DNA of 64,000 nucleotides from Anaerotignum faecicola (GCA_024460105.1 JANFXS010000002.1:1-64000), one strand, 5' to 3'. Shown: positions 46,093 through 55,262, counted from the first letter of the stretch. Translations and numbers: made by a program. The notes: generated from the letters alone by a model not told the origin.

Positions 46093-46850
46093 GGAGCCTC
46101 CCCATTTTTAATAAGTTCTTCAAGCTGCATTTTATCTCTCTGCGTATCCATGCATTTCCAATATCCTTTGTGCTTATATGCCATAAGCTGTTTATTCTCA
46201 GCAAGTTTTTCAAGCGGTTTTTTCTCAAACACAGTTTCGTCGCCTTCTATATAGCCGAATACTTCCGGTTCAAGAACCATAAATCCGGCGTTAATCATGC
46301 TCCCGTCGCTATCGTCTTTTTCACGGAACGCTTCTATTTCATTATTTTCGCCTATTTCCAAAACTCCAAACTTTTGACCCAAATTCACAGCAGTGATTGT
46401 CGCAAGTTTTTTATGTTCTTTATGAAATTTAACAAGTTCGCTTATATTTACATCAGAAACTCCATCTCCGTAAGTAAGCATAAATGTTTCATTTCCGATA
46501 AATTTACTTACCCTTTTAATACGGCCGCCTGTCATCGTATTGAGACCTGTGTCAACAACAGTAACTCTCCATGGCTCAGAAAACTTTTCATGCACTATCA
46601 TATTGTTTTCATTGCTGAAATCGAATGTAATATCGCTGTTATGAAGAAAATAATTGGCAAACCATTCTTTAATAATATGCTGCTTATATCCCGCACAAAT
46701 TATAAAATCATTAAATCCATAGTGGGAATATCCCTTCATGATATGCCATAATATCGGCTTGCCTCCGATCTCAATCATGGGCTTCGGCTTTAAATGGCTT
46801 TCCTCAGAAATACGAGTTCCGAATCCGCCGGCTAAAATAACTACTTTCAT
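46077..46850 (-). CDS. rfbF: glucose-1-phosphate cytidylyltransferase
   Basis: 257 residues, the standard RfbF length. It has the nucleotidyltransferase signature LAGGFGTRISEESHLKPKPM, GGKPILWHIMK, and the TYGDGVSDV metal site near residue 130. It makes CDP-glucose from CTP and glucose-1-phosphate and opens the pathway. ATG at 46850 follows GGGGGAGTTATTA; an ATG five codons upstream overlaps the ribosome-binding site. Confidence 0.95.
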   Translation of the reverse strand: MKVVILAGGFGTRISEESHLKPKPMIEIGGKPILWHIMKGYSHYGFNDFIICAGYKQHIIKEWFANYFLHNSDITFDFSNENNMIVHEKFSEPWRVTVVDTGLNTMTGGRIKRVSKFIGNETFMLTYGDGVSDVNISELVKFHKEHKKLATITAVNLGQKFGVLEIGENNEIEAFREKDDSDGSMINAGFMVLEPEVFGYIEGDETVFEKKPLEKLAENKQLMAYKHKGYWKCMDTQRDKMQLEELIKNGEAPWIKW

Positions 46851-47628
46851 TAATAACTCCCCCATTAAATTTTTTAATTACTATAAAATATAATGTCCAA
46901 TCCTTATTCCTTTATTTCATTAAAATAAATCTCAATTCAAAGCTTTGATCCCCATGTAAACGCCTTTTTGTCAATAATCAAATCATATATCCTATCTTAT
47001 CAAATTAAGAACTGCTGCATACCGAACTTAAATATTGATCATATTTACAAATCAAAAAAAATAATATCCGTTCTATTTTAATATTAAATACTTTCGCCTG
47101 ACAATAAAGCTTTGTCTATATGTTTTTTACACTGATTACAAAAACAATATAACAAATATTTAAACATATTTCCCGTCACAAGTAACCATATTTTGTAAAT
47201 TTTTGTTATAATAAATTATACACGAGAATATGTATGCTATCAAGCTTTTTAAAATTATTTAAGATACCCAAACATATATAAAGCTTACTTTACATCTTGA
47301 TAAATATACATATCCTTAACTTTTATCCTACATACTCAGTCGATTAAAATCCTTCAAAATTAAAATTTTTAAATCTGCATCTACAGAAAATTTTGCCATT
47401 CTCTATAACCAATACCCTTGTTATAAGTTTAAAACAAAATTACGATCGGGAAGTATTTTCCGAAATAAACTTATTTCTTCAGCTTCTTATATATTAACAA
47501 AATACCGGTTATATCCCCCTATAAATCCTAATAAAACATAAAACCTGCAATAATACAATTCAATAAAAAACGCTTCATTCAGTTAAGATACCGTTCTGTT
47601 GTTTACATTCTCAAACATCATATCATAC
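46851..47628. other. long AT-rich gap, no gene
   Basis: About 780 bp between the divergent rfb operon and the sigma-54 activator. Very AT-rich, with several TATAAT-like hexamers, but no ORF with a ribosome-binding site. It presumably holds the rfb promoter. Confidence 0.5.
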
Positions 47629-47658
47629 TTTACTTTTATCCTAAATAAATGTTATAAT
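47629..47658 (+). promoter_or_regulatory. probable promoter of the Kdd-sigma54 regulator gene
   Basis: TTTACT (47629-47634), 18 bp, TATAAT (47653-47658), 57 bp before the ATG at 47715. Moderate match to sigma-A. Confidence 0.4.
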
Positions 47659-47714
47659 TATTTTCAATATCACTTAATTATTATAAAAATCGATTATTTA
47701 CATTGAAAACGTAT

Positions 47715-49772
47715 ATGTATAAAACTATTAAAAATTACGGCGAAAACCGAAGCTTGGATCCAAAAGGTTCCTTCCCTTCAACTGCATGGAAACTCAGCGC
47801 TCAGCTTCCTATAATGAAAAATGAAATGCTCGTGCGCGTAAGCATAATGAACCTTAATGCCGCAAGCTTTAAACAGCTTAGAAAGGAAACGCATGATAAC
47901 CCCCTAAGCATCGCAAACAAAATAATGAGCATTGTAAAAATGCGCGGCAAGCTACATAATCCCGTTACCAGCACAGGCGGCACGCTATACGGGAAAGTTG
48001 ACGAGATTGGAACCGGCCATCCCGCTTACGGAAAACTTAATAAAGGAACAGGCATTTCAATACTTATTTCAAGCAAATTTATACCTCTTGTTATAAATAA
48101 CATCAAAAGTATTAATATGAAAACCGGCCAGCTTGAAATAGACGGATATGCGATTCTTTCCGAAAGATGTATGTACACTGTATCGCCCGACGATATACCG
48201 CACCACATACACCATTCGATTATAACCGAGGCCGGACAATGCTATGAATCTGCCCTTAACTGCAAAAGCGGCATTACAACGCTTGTAATAGGAGCAGCGT
48301 CAAATACAGGCCTTCTCACATTGTTTGCAGTAAAGAAAAAACTCGGAACAGACGGAAAACTTATCGCAATAATAGATTCTAAAGACGACGCCATGCTTAT
48401 AAAAAAACTTAATGCCGCCGATGAATACTATATAATAGATATGCAGGATCCTCTAGCCGCTTATTACAAACTTTCAGGCTTTTTGAACGGACAGCTGATT
48501 GACTATACAATCGACTGCGAGCATGCGCCGGGTCACGAGGCTCTCAGCGTGCTTATAACAAGGGAGTACGGCACTATATATTTTACGGATCCCGCCGCGT
48601 CCGTTTCGGAGGCGGGCCTTGATGCAGAAGGTATCGGAAAAGACATAAATCTGCTTTATTACCGCGGATATATAAACGGCCACGTAGCGTTTTGTGAGGG
48701 TTTGCTTCACGAATATCCCCTCCTTAAAGAAGTTTTTACAAAAAGGTACAGCGATAAAAACAAAATTTGTATAATATCCGACACGGGACATTCAGACAAC
48801 ATAGTATATAAGAACCTTGTCATTAACAGCCCCTCAATGAAGGAAATTAATAACATTGTTCGGCACATAGCCCCATATGACACTACTGTGCTTATAACAG
48901 GAAGCTCCGGAAGCGGAAAGGAAGTAATAGCCAATCTGATACAACAGCTTTCAATGAGAAAATCTGATAAATTTATAAAAATAAACTGCGCCGCAATATC
49001 AGATTCGCTATTTGAATCAGAATTTTTCGGCTATGAGTATGGCGCATTCACAGGCGCTTTAAAAGGCGGCAAAGCCGGATACTTTGAATCCGCCGATAAC
49101 GGCACCCTGTTCCTTGACGAAATAGGCGAACTTTCACTGGAAAATCAGGTAAAACTGCTGCGAGTCCTTCAAAGCTGTGAAGTTATGCGAATAGGAAGCA
49201 ACACGGCTGTCAAAGTAAACGTAAGGGTTATAGCCGCTACAAACAAAGACTTATTTGATATGGTCAATAACGGAACTTTCAGAGAAGATCTTTACTATCG
49301 GTTAAACGTTATCAATATCCATCTTCCCGCCCTTAAAAACCGTAAAGAAGATATTCGGCCTTTTATAGAGCATTTTGTCGATATTTATAACAATCAGTTT
49401 AACATGCATAAGCATTTTTCCGACAGCGCTATCAACCTGCTTACAAAATACGAATGGCCGGGAAATGTGCGTGAACTTGAAAATATGGTGCAAAGGCTTA
49501 TGCTGTACATAGAGAATGAACGTATTTCAGAAGCAGAAATTTTAAAAGTATGCCCGTACATTGATAAAAAGCTTGTAAATAACAAAGAAGTTTTAAAATA
49601 TCCCCTCCCTGATGACAATTTAGGAAAAGGAACGGCCGTAAATCCCGAAGAAATTTCATATAGGGAGGCCGCCCAGCATTGTAGGACGACAAGAGAAATT
49701 GCCGAATACTTAAACACAAGCCAATCTACAGTAGTAAGGAAATTGAAAAAATACAATATTAAATTAAGATAA
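47715..49772 (+). CDS. sigma-54-dependent activator with N-terminal Kdd-like dehydrogenase domain
   Basis: About 685 residues in three parts. Residues about 4-340 resemble L-erythro-3,5-diaminohexanoate dehydrogenase (Kdd) of lysine fermentation: the opening ENRSLDPKGSFPSTAWKL, KMRGKLHNPVTSTGGTL, and the nucleotide loop VIGAASNTGLLTLFAVKKKLG. Residues about 370-605 form the AAA+ domain with Walker A GSSGSGKE, the intact sigma-54 contact loop GAFTGA, and Walker B TLFLDEIGE. The last 40 residues are a Fis-type HTH (REIAEYLNTSQSTVVRKLKKYNI). It should turn on -24/-12 promoters when its enzyme-like domain binds a ligand. Neither this ATG nor TTG at 47703 has a good ribosome-binding site. Confidence 0.9.
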   Translation: MYKTIKNYGENRSLDPKGSFPSTAWKLSAQLPIMKNEMLVRVSIMNLNAASFKQLRKETHDNPLSIANKIMSIVKMRGKLHNPVTSTGGTLYGKVDEIGTGHPAYGKLNKGTGISILISSKFIPLVINNIKSINMKTGQLEIDGYAILSERCMYTVSPDDIPHHIHHSIITEAGQCYESALNCKSGITTLVIGAASNTGLLTLFAVKKKLGTDGKLIAIIDSKDDAMLIKKLNAADEYYIIDMQDPLAAYYKLSGFLNGQLIDYTIDCEHAPGHEALSVLITREYGTIYFTDPAASVSEAGLDAEGIGKDINLLYYRGYINGHVAFCEGLLHEYPLLKEVFTKRYSDKNKICIISDTGHSDNIVYKNLVINSPSMKEINNIVRHIAPYDTTVLITGSSGSGKEVIANLIQQLSMRKSDKFIKINCAAISDSLFESEFFGYEYGAFTGALKGGKAGYFESADNGTLFLDEIGELSLENQVKLLRVLQSCEVMRIGSNTAVKVNVRVIAATNKDLFDMVNNGTFREDLYYRLNVINIHLPALKNRKEDIRPFIEHFVDIYNNQFNMHKHFSDSAINLLTKYEWPGNVRELENMVQRLMLYIENERISEAEILKVCPYIDKKLVNNKEVLKYPLPDDNLGKGTAVNPEEISYREAAQHCRTTREIAEYLNTSQSTVVRKLKKYNIKLR

Positions 49773-49866
49773 ATTTTGTAAATATTTTAACGTAATTCAG
49801 CTTCGATTTACAAAATAACACACTATAATCGGAAAATTTTTATATAAGCGATATGAAAAGCAGAAA

Positions 49867-49916
49867 AAGCATGTCGCGGCAGCGAGCCGCCGACTTAGCC
49901 GCAACTGCTTTTTTAT
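49867..49916 (+). terminator. terminator of the regulator gene
   Basis: Imperfect long hairpin, arms AAAAAGCATGTCGCGGC and GCCGCAACTGCTTTTTT. Confidence 0.65.
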
Positions 49917-50051
49917 TTTGCCAAAAAACAACAAGATTATAACTCGCATGAATGATATTGTTTTATCTGCGCCGGATTTAATAAGTTTATATAAATTCCA
50001 AGAAATATGTACTCAAAGTTACAGAAACTATCAGTAATTCGATTAAGATTT

Positions 50052-50067
50052 TGGCATGTTTTTTGCT
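50052..50067 (+). promoter_or_regulatory. sigma-54 (-24/-12) promoter of the permease gene
   Basis: TGGCAT-N5-TTGCT, with GG and GC separated by exactly ten bases as the sigma-54 consensus requires. The activator gene lies just upstream. Start of the permease gene is 446 bp downstream because a TIR element lies in the leader. Confidence 0.85.
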
Positions 50068-50195
50068 ATATAGAATGTTAGCAAACTGTTTAGTGATTGG
50101 CCGATATCAAATAAATCATGTTCTGTTAAGGCAGTTTTATTAAAAGCCGAAAATGGAAAATGAGTAAATTGCTTTTTGATATTGAGTTTATGTTT

Positions 50196-50472
50196 AGCTT
50201 CAGTTTACAAGAGCGCACACGGTTTAACGGACGTTAGCGGCACAATAGCTGTGTTAAAGCCGCTTGCCGTAGTAACCGCTGCGCCTGCCCGTCTTTACCT
50301 TGCTCTTGCGCCGCTAACGTCCGCTAAAATTCTCCGACATCACAATGGAAAAATTTTTTGCGGTTCAAGGCGCATATTTGCCGGCATAGCGGCTCCTATG
50401 ACAAGCATATGCAACACGGAAATGCGTAAAATTTTTCCTTGTGGGGCGTATGCGACCCTGTAAACTGAAGCT
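50196..50472. repeat. TIR element, copy C, in the permease leader
   Basis: 277 bp with near-perfect ends AGCTTCAGTTTACA in inverted orientation. Inside is a second inverted repeat, GGACGTTAGCGGC (50229-50241) and GCCGCTAACGTCC (50310-50322). It shares ACGTTAGCGG..CAATAGCTGTGTTAAAG and TTTTTTGCGGTTCAAGGCG with copy E in reverse. The element ends 41 bp before the permease ATG. No transposase. Confidence 0.75.
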
Positions 50473-50512
50473 ATTCATAATAATAAATTTTATTGGAGGG
50501 GAACTATTTAAA

Positions 50513-51868
50513 ATGAGAAAAACTGTTTCAAACACAGCTATGGTTTTGCTGGTAATTTTATATCTTGTTGAAGCGTTAACGGGATATTCGGCATCCTGGA
50601 TAACGGCGGCGGCAGGAGCTGTTGTTCTTGCGCTTAACCTACCGTACATAGGAAAGACGTTCAAGGCCCCGGCATGGATATTTTTTATACTTGGGGCTGT
50701 TATCCTTTTAGCGGCAAAGGCTCCTTTAAGCCAATGGGAATATGGTTTTAATTCAATGTTAAAAACAGTCGTTATACTTATTTCGGTACAGGCTGTATCA
50801 TTGGCTATCGGGAGGGGCGGATATGAGAAAGCCGTATCAGACTGTCTTGGTTCGGGAACCGGCAGCGTATGGTTTTTGTACTGTCTGCTTATGATTATCT
50901 CGCACATACTTGCAAGCGTAATGAGCCTTGGTTCCGTATTGGTTATACTTACGGCTGTCCTGCCGGCTGTTCGGGGAAAAATGGATAAAGGAAACGACTT
51001 TATAATAAGCGCCGTAACATGCGGGTACTGCACATTATTTTTATGGGCGCCGGGAACGGTAACCGTATTGATGAGTATGCAGGTATTTGAAATTGGATGG
51101 CAGGAATATTTTGCGCCTGCTTTTTCTCTCGCAGTTTTCGGTATTTTGCTGGGAGCCTTTGTATCATGGTTTCCATGTCACGGAAAAAAACTAAGCTCCG
51201 ACGTTTCAGGCAAAAAGATTGATATAAAAGCGATAAGGAAAATAGGCGAGCTTGCGCTTGTAATGGCAATAATAGTTATCGGAATAGGCATATTGGAGAA
51301 GATAGGATTCAGTACGTCTATAGGGAGGCTGTTAATAGTCACAATTTTATCGGCTGTTATGTGGATTATTTTTCAAAAAGGAAACAGCCCGTTAAAAGAG
51401 GCGCCCGTTGAATGGTGGAACAAAAAACTTCCGTCAAACGGGGATCTTGCCGCTTTTTTTCTTTCAATGGGTGTGTTTTCGGCAGCAATTTCATATACGG
51501 GAATTGAAAATATCATGATACGGATCGGAAATTCATATCCGATGCTGTTTCAGACAGGAGCCGTCTGGTCATTGCCGCTTACTATTGTTTTCTTGTCTTT
51601 AATAGGAATACATCCGTTTGTGTCCGTTTTAATGATTGGGCCTATTATGGCTGGTATGGAACTGCCTTTTTCAAATCTTCAGATGGGGCTTTCAATGAGC
51701 CTTGGCTGCTGTATATCTTATATGGTTTCCCCATTTGCAGGGCTGATACTGACATTATCGAACGGGCTCAAAGAAAAGCCAATACATATTTGCTTTAAAG
51801 TGAATCTTTTATTTGCCGTTATTTATTATGTTTCAGCAGAAATGTTAATATTATTTTTGTTTTCCTAA
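50513..51868 (+). CDS. polytopic ion/organic-acid transporter-like permease
   Basis: 451 residues with about 11-12 hydrophobic helices spread over the whole length and a central cytoplasmic loop (about 215-245, basic). It resembles the broad ion-transporter/anion-permease superfamily (SLC13/ArsB-like duplicated layout), but I cannot name the family. ATG follows TTGGAGGGGAACTATTTAAA. Its sigma-54 promoter, twin of the one before the TRAP operon, indicates it belongs to the same regulon and handles the same or a related substrate. Confidence 0.75.
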   Translation: MRKTVSNTAMVLLVILYLVEALTGYSASWITAAAGAVVLALNLPYIGKTFKAPAWIFFILGAVILLAAKAPLSQWEYGFNSMLKTVVILISVQAVSLAIGRGGYEKAVSDCLGSGTGSVWFLYCLLMIISHILASVMSLGSVLVILTAVLPAVRGKMDKGNDFIISAVTCGYCTLFLWAPGTVTVLMSMQVFEIGWQEYFAPAFSLAVFGILLGAFVSWFPCHGKKLSSDVSGKKIDIKAIRKIGELALVMAIIVIGIGILEKIGFSTSIGRLLIVTILSAVMWIIFQKGNSPLKEAPVEWWNKKLPSNGDLAAFFLSMGVFSAAISYTGIENIMIRIGNSYPMLFQTGAVWSLPLTIVFLSLIGIHPFVSVLMIGPIMAGMELPFSNLQMGLSMSLGCCISYMVSPFAGLILTLSNGLKEKPIHICFKVNLLFAVIYYVSAEMLILFLFS

Positions 51869-51871
51869 TCT

Positions 51872-51896
51872 AAGCCGGATCTGTCTGATCCGGCTT
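51872..51896 (+). terminator. terminator of the permease gene
   Basis: Perfect arms AAGCCGGATC and GATCCGGCTT, tail TGGTATTTT. Confidence 0.75.
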
Positions 51897-52073
51897 TGGT
51901 ATTTTAAGATATTGTCATAAAAAATAATCAAAGCAGTCTTAATATGTTGTCTAATTTATTATTTTAATAAATACGGATGACGAAATTACTGCCACAGAAT
52001 ACATATGGCAATGATATTTATTGTATATAAAAATCCAATACTAAATAACGCCTCGGCATTAACTCGGAATAAA

Positions 52074-52111
52074 CTGACTCAAATGAGTCATGCGATTCAA
52101 TATATGACTCA
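52074..52111. promoter_or_regulatory. candidate upstream activator site of the TRAP operon
   Basis: Inverted repeat TGACTCA-AAA-TGAGTCA (52074-52090) followed by a third TGACTCA at 52105-52111, centred about 130 bp before the -24/-12 promoter. That is the usual place for an enhancer bound by a sigma-54 activator. Binding by the Kdd-type regulator is inferred. Confidence 0.55.
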
Positions 52112-52218
52112 AAAAAGCGATTAGTTTTAAAATATATACATGCTTTTTTATATACAGATTATATAAATACAAATGATTATTAATAGGCATATTTACCAAA
52201 AAAATTATAAATTTAGTT

Positions 52219-52234
52219 TGGCATGCTTCTTGCT
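52219..52234 (+). promoter_or_regulatory. sigma-54 (-24/-12) promoter of the TRAP/CoA operon
   Basis: TGGCAT-N5-TTGCT, same core as at 50052, and the flanks also match (TTTGGCATG before, TATATA after), suggesting the two promoters arose by duplication. Confidence 0.88.
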
Positions 52235-52363
52235 ATATATTTAAGCAGGCCAAATAAATGAATAACTGTCAGGCAAATTTATTTTTTTACACGGCAGTTT
52301 TCATTTTTATCAAACAGGCTGTTTAGGCCGGCAAAATTTGAATTAAACAGGAGGTAGAATTTT

Positions 52364-53437
52364 ATGAAAAAAACTCACAGGACATTGGCTATGGCTTTAA
52401 CAGTAATGGCAATATCCCTTACAGGGTGCGGCGCCGTAACAAATAAGCCTGCCGCAGACACTGCTGGAAACACGGAAAGTTCAGGAGAAACGTCCGGATC
52501 GGCTGAAGAAGGTTCAGAGGCGGAAATTAAGATTATTATGGGGCATGAAGGGAACGACGATTTGCCGGATGGAATTCTTTCTTTAAAATTCAATGAACTT
52601 ATTGAGGAAAAAAGCGGAGGAAGGATCAAAGTCGATTATAAGTCCAATGGCATGCTTGGCGACGAGGATGAACTTTTACAGCAGGTAATGAACGGCTCAA
52701 TTCAGGCGGCCTGCATATCCACAAGTACGTTTTCCGATTATACCGATACGCTGGACGCACTTCAGCTGCCATTCTTATACGACAGTTACGAACAGGAGAA
52801 AACGGCGCTTCAAAGCGATGAGGCCCGGGCGCTTTATAAAGAGGTTGAAGAATTAAATGTAAAGATTACGGACGTTGTGGAGATAGGCAGCCGTCAGTTT
52901 GCAAACAAAATACGCCCTATCACTTCCATGGAGGATCTTAAAGGCATAAAAATGCGTATTGTGCCTTCAACACTGCTCAGCAACGTTGCCTCGGCTATTG
53001 GAATGACAAGCACTCCCGTTGCGTACAGCGAGATATATTCAGGCCTTCAGTCCGGCGTTATTGACGGCGAGGAGATCAACTTTATTTCTATAGTAACAAA
53101 CAGCCACGACGAAGTTCTTAAATATGTATCCGTAATAGATTTTTACTCATTCCCGTCGGCGCTCTCGTTCAATCTTGACTGGTACAACAGTTTAAGCGCC
53201 GAAGATCAGGCGCTTATAGCAGAGTGTTCGTCAGAAGCTATGAATTACGCAATGGATCAATGCGGGCAGATAGAAAATGACGCTGTTCAGACATGTATTG
53301 ACAGGGGGCTTGAAATTAACTATATCAAGGACGACGAAAAACAGAAATTTATCGATGCATGCAACGGGATATATGAAGACTATATTTCAAGAAGCGACAC
53401 AATCAAAAACTATGTTGAATATGTAAAGAATATGTAG
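52364..53437 (+). CDS. dctP: TRAP transporter solute-binding lipoprotein (DctP family)
   Basis: 357 residues. Lipoprotein signal with lipobox LTGC (Cys 22), a Ser/Thr/Glu-rich linker (about 25-52), then the DctP fold. The carboxylate-binding Arg lies in LKGIKMRIVPST, with GEINF downstream. It binds an organic acid outside the membrane and feeds it to DctQM. It is the first gene of the sigma-54-driven operon; the ribosome-binding site is AGGAGGT. Confidence 0.92.
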   Translation: MKKTHRTLAMALTVMAISLTGCGAVTNKPAADTAGNTESSGETSGSAEEGSEAEIKIIMGHEGNDDLPDGILSLKFNELIEEKSGGRIKVDYKSNGMLGDEDELLQQVMNGSIQAACISTSTFSDYTDTLDALQLPFLYDSYEQEKTALQSDEARALYKEVEELNVKITDVVEIGSRQFANKIRPITSMEDLKGIKMRIVPSTLLSNVASAIGMTSTPVAYSEIYSGLQSGVIDGEEINFISIVTNSHDEVLKYVSVIDFYSFPSALSFNLDWYNSLSAEDQALIAECSSEAMNYAMDQCGQIENDAVQTCIDRGLEINYIKDDEKQKFIDACNGIYEDYISRSDTIKNYVEYVKNM

Positions 53438-53472
53438 CTGTTTGTGGCATTAAAGAGGAAGGAGGCGCGGGA

Positions 53473-53970
53473 ATGGAGAAAATCGGAGATAGCCTTGAAA
53501 AAGCGATCAAATATACTATCGTGGTACTTATGGGGATTATGATTATCACCACGATTATATCGGTAGGACAGAGATATATTATCGGAAGTGCGTTTAATTG
53601 GACCGAAGAACTTGACAGCTATATTCTCATATGGTGTACGTTCCTAGGAGTCGCTGTCAGCTACAGGCATATGGATCTCGTATTTTTGGATTTGTTTGTC
53701 AAAATGCTTCCGAAACGGGCTAAAAACGCTGTAGCATTAGCCGTACATTTAGTGTGCCTGGCATTTATTGCGTATATTTTCGTTACATCACTACAGTATG
53801 GATTGTCGCCTGCTATTTTTATGAGGAAATCAACTACGTTAAGGTGCTCTATGTTTGTACCGTTTGTATGCATACCGTTAAGTATGTTTTTAATGATACT
53901 TTTTAACTTTGAATTATTGCCTAAGCTTATCAAAGACTGCTTTCCAGGCAAAGCCAAAGAGGAGGTGTGA
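53473..53970 (+). CDS. dctQ: TRAP transporter small membrane subunit (DctQ)
   Basis: 165 residues with four transmembrane helices and the DctQ signatures NWTEELDSYILIWCTFLGVA and YRHMDLVFLDLFV. It couples the binding protein to DctM. ATG follows GGAGGCGCGGGA; the end touches the dctM start. Confidence 0.92.
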   Translation: MEKIGDSLEKAIKYTIVVLMGIMIITTIISVGQRYIIGSAFNWTEELDSYILIWCTFLGVAVSYRHMDLVFLDLFVKMLPKRAKNAVALAVHLVCLAFIAYIFVTSLQYGLSPAIFMRKSTTLRCSMFVPFVCIPLSMFLMILFNFELLPKLIKDCFPGKAKEEV

Positions 53971-53975
53971 CGGTT

Positions 53976-55262
53976 TTGGTATTCTTACCGATAATTACAT
54001 TTATAGTGTTAGTAATAGTTGGCTGCCCGTTTGCATTCATAATGGGGCTTACCGGTTTTGCCCATCTGTTTTCGATAGGATACGACGGAATTGCAAATAT
54101 TTTATCGCAGAAGATGTTCTACGGAATAAATACGTTCAGTTACACTTGTATAGCGTTTTTTGTATGCGCGGGACAGATAATGAACAAAGGAGGCGTTACA
54201 CAATCCATAGTAGATGTGGCTCAGGAGTTCATCGGATTTAAAAAAGGCGGGCTTGCATATGCCGTTATAATTGTCGGAATGGTTCTGGCCGCAATACTGG
54301 GTTCTTCAAACGCCGTTGCCGTAATACTTTGCTCCATCATGGTTCCTGCAATGGTGTCCAGCGGTTACGACAAGGAATTTGCGGGCTGTACGATAGCAAG
54401 TTCGGCTATACTGGGCGTTATTATACCTCCGAGTATAGATTTTGTTATCTATTCCGTGCTTACGGGGATATCCGTAAAAAGGATGTTTGTGGCCGGTATT
54501 GTACCAGGAATATTTTTAGGCCTGTGCTTTATGGCCGTTGTATATTTCACGGCGAAAAAAAGGAACTACCCTAAATATCGCGAGCATTTTTCGGGAAAAG
54601 ACGCTGTCCGCGCTCTTATAAAAGGGCTTCCGGCTTTATGCGTGCCGATAATCATTGTAGGCGGCGTTATGGGCGGCTTGTTTACAGCCACTGAATCAGG
54701 GGCCGTTGCGTGCCTTGCGGCAACAATACTCGGCTTTATAAATAAAAAGCTTAAAATTAAAGACTTTGTGGAAATATTTGCAAGCAGCGGCATAGTTACC
54801 GCCGGTATAATGCTTATTATTTCGATGGGCAATATTCTTGCGTGGTCGCTTGCTTATGATAACGTTCCTACAAGGCTTGTTGAAGGAATTTTATCAATTA
54901 CTACAAACGGAAACCTTGTAATGCTTCTTATAATACTTTTGCTTTTTGCTGTAGGCTGTGTAATGGAAGCTTTTGCGGCGCAATTAATATTAATTCCAGT
55001 ACTTGCTCCTTTAGGCGAGGCAATGGGGTACGATCCTGTCCACTTTGGAATTATTATCATAATAATGCTTACTATAGCTCTTGCAACGCCTCCCGTCGGT
55101 ATGCTGCTGTTCACGACTTCCAAAGTGGCGGATATAGAACTTAGCAAATTGAATAAAGGTATATGGAAGTTTGTGCTGGCAGGACTTATAGGGACGCTGA
55201 TATTGGCATATACGCCTATTTTAACTACGTTTCTGCCAAATCTGCTTTACGGTTCGGTTTAA
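53976..55262 (+). CDS. dctM: TRAP transporter large membrane subunit (DctM)
   Basis: About 428 residues, 11-12 transmembrane helices, typical DctM. It has GSSNAVAVILCSIMVPAM, the motif IIPPSIDFVIYSVLTGISVKRMF, and a C-terminal ALATPPVGMLLF. It carries out sodium-driven uptake. The start is ambiguous: GTG at 53967 lies directly on the ribosome-binding site AGGAGGT, so TTG at 53976 (about nine bases from it) is preferred. It overlaps or abuts dctQ. Confidence 0.92.
   Translation: MVFLPIITFIVLVIVGCPFAFIMGLTGFAHLFSIGYDGIANILSQKMFYGINTFSYTCIAFFVCAGQIMNKGGVTQSIVDVAQEFIGFKKGGLAYAVIIVGMVLAAILGSSNAVAVILCSIMVPAMVSSGYDKEFAGCTIASSAILGVIIPPSIDFVIYSVLTGISVKRMFVAGIVPGIFLGLCFMAVVYFTAKKRNYPKYREHFSGKDAVRALIKGLPALCVPIIIVGGVMGGLFTATESGAVACLAATILGFINKKLKIKDFVEIFASSGIVTAGIMLIISMGNILAWSLAYDNVPTRLVEGILSITTNGNLVMLLIILLLFAVGCVMEAFAAQLILIPVLAPLGEAMGYDPVHFGIIIIIMLTIALATPPVGMLLFTTSKVADIELSKLNKGIWKFVLAGLIGTLILAYTPILTTFLPNLLYGSV

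Noticed and set aside
50176-51033. ORFs of 95 and 222 codons on both strands at 50.2-51.0 kb
   Set aside because: The first is repeat copy C read through; the second is a shadow of the permease gene plus the repeat.
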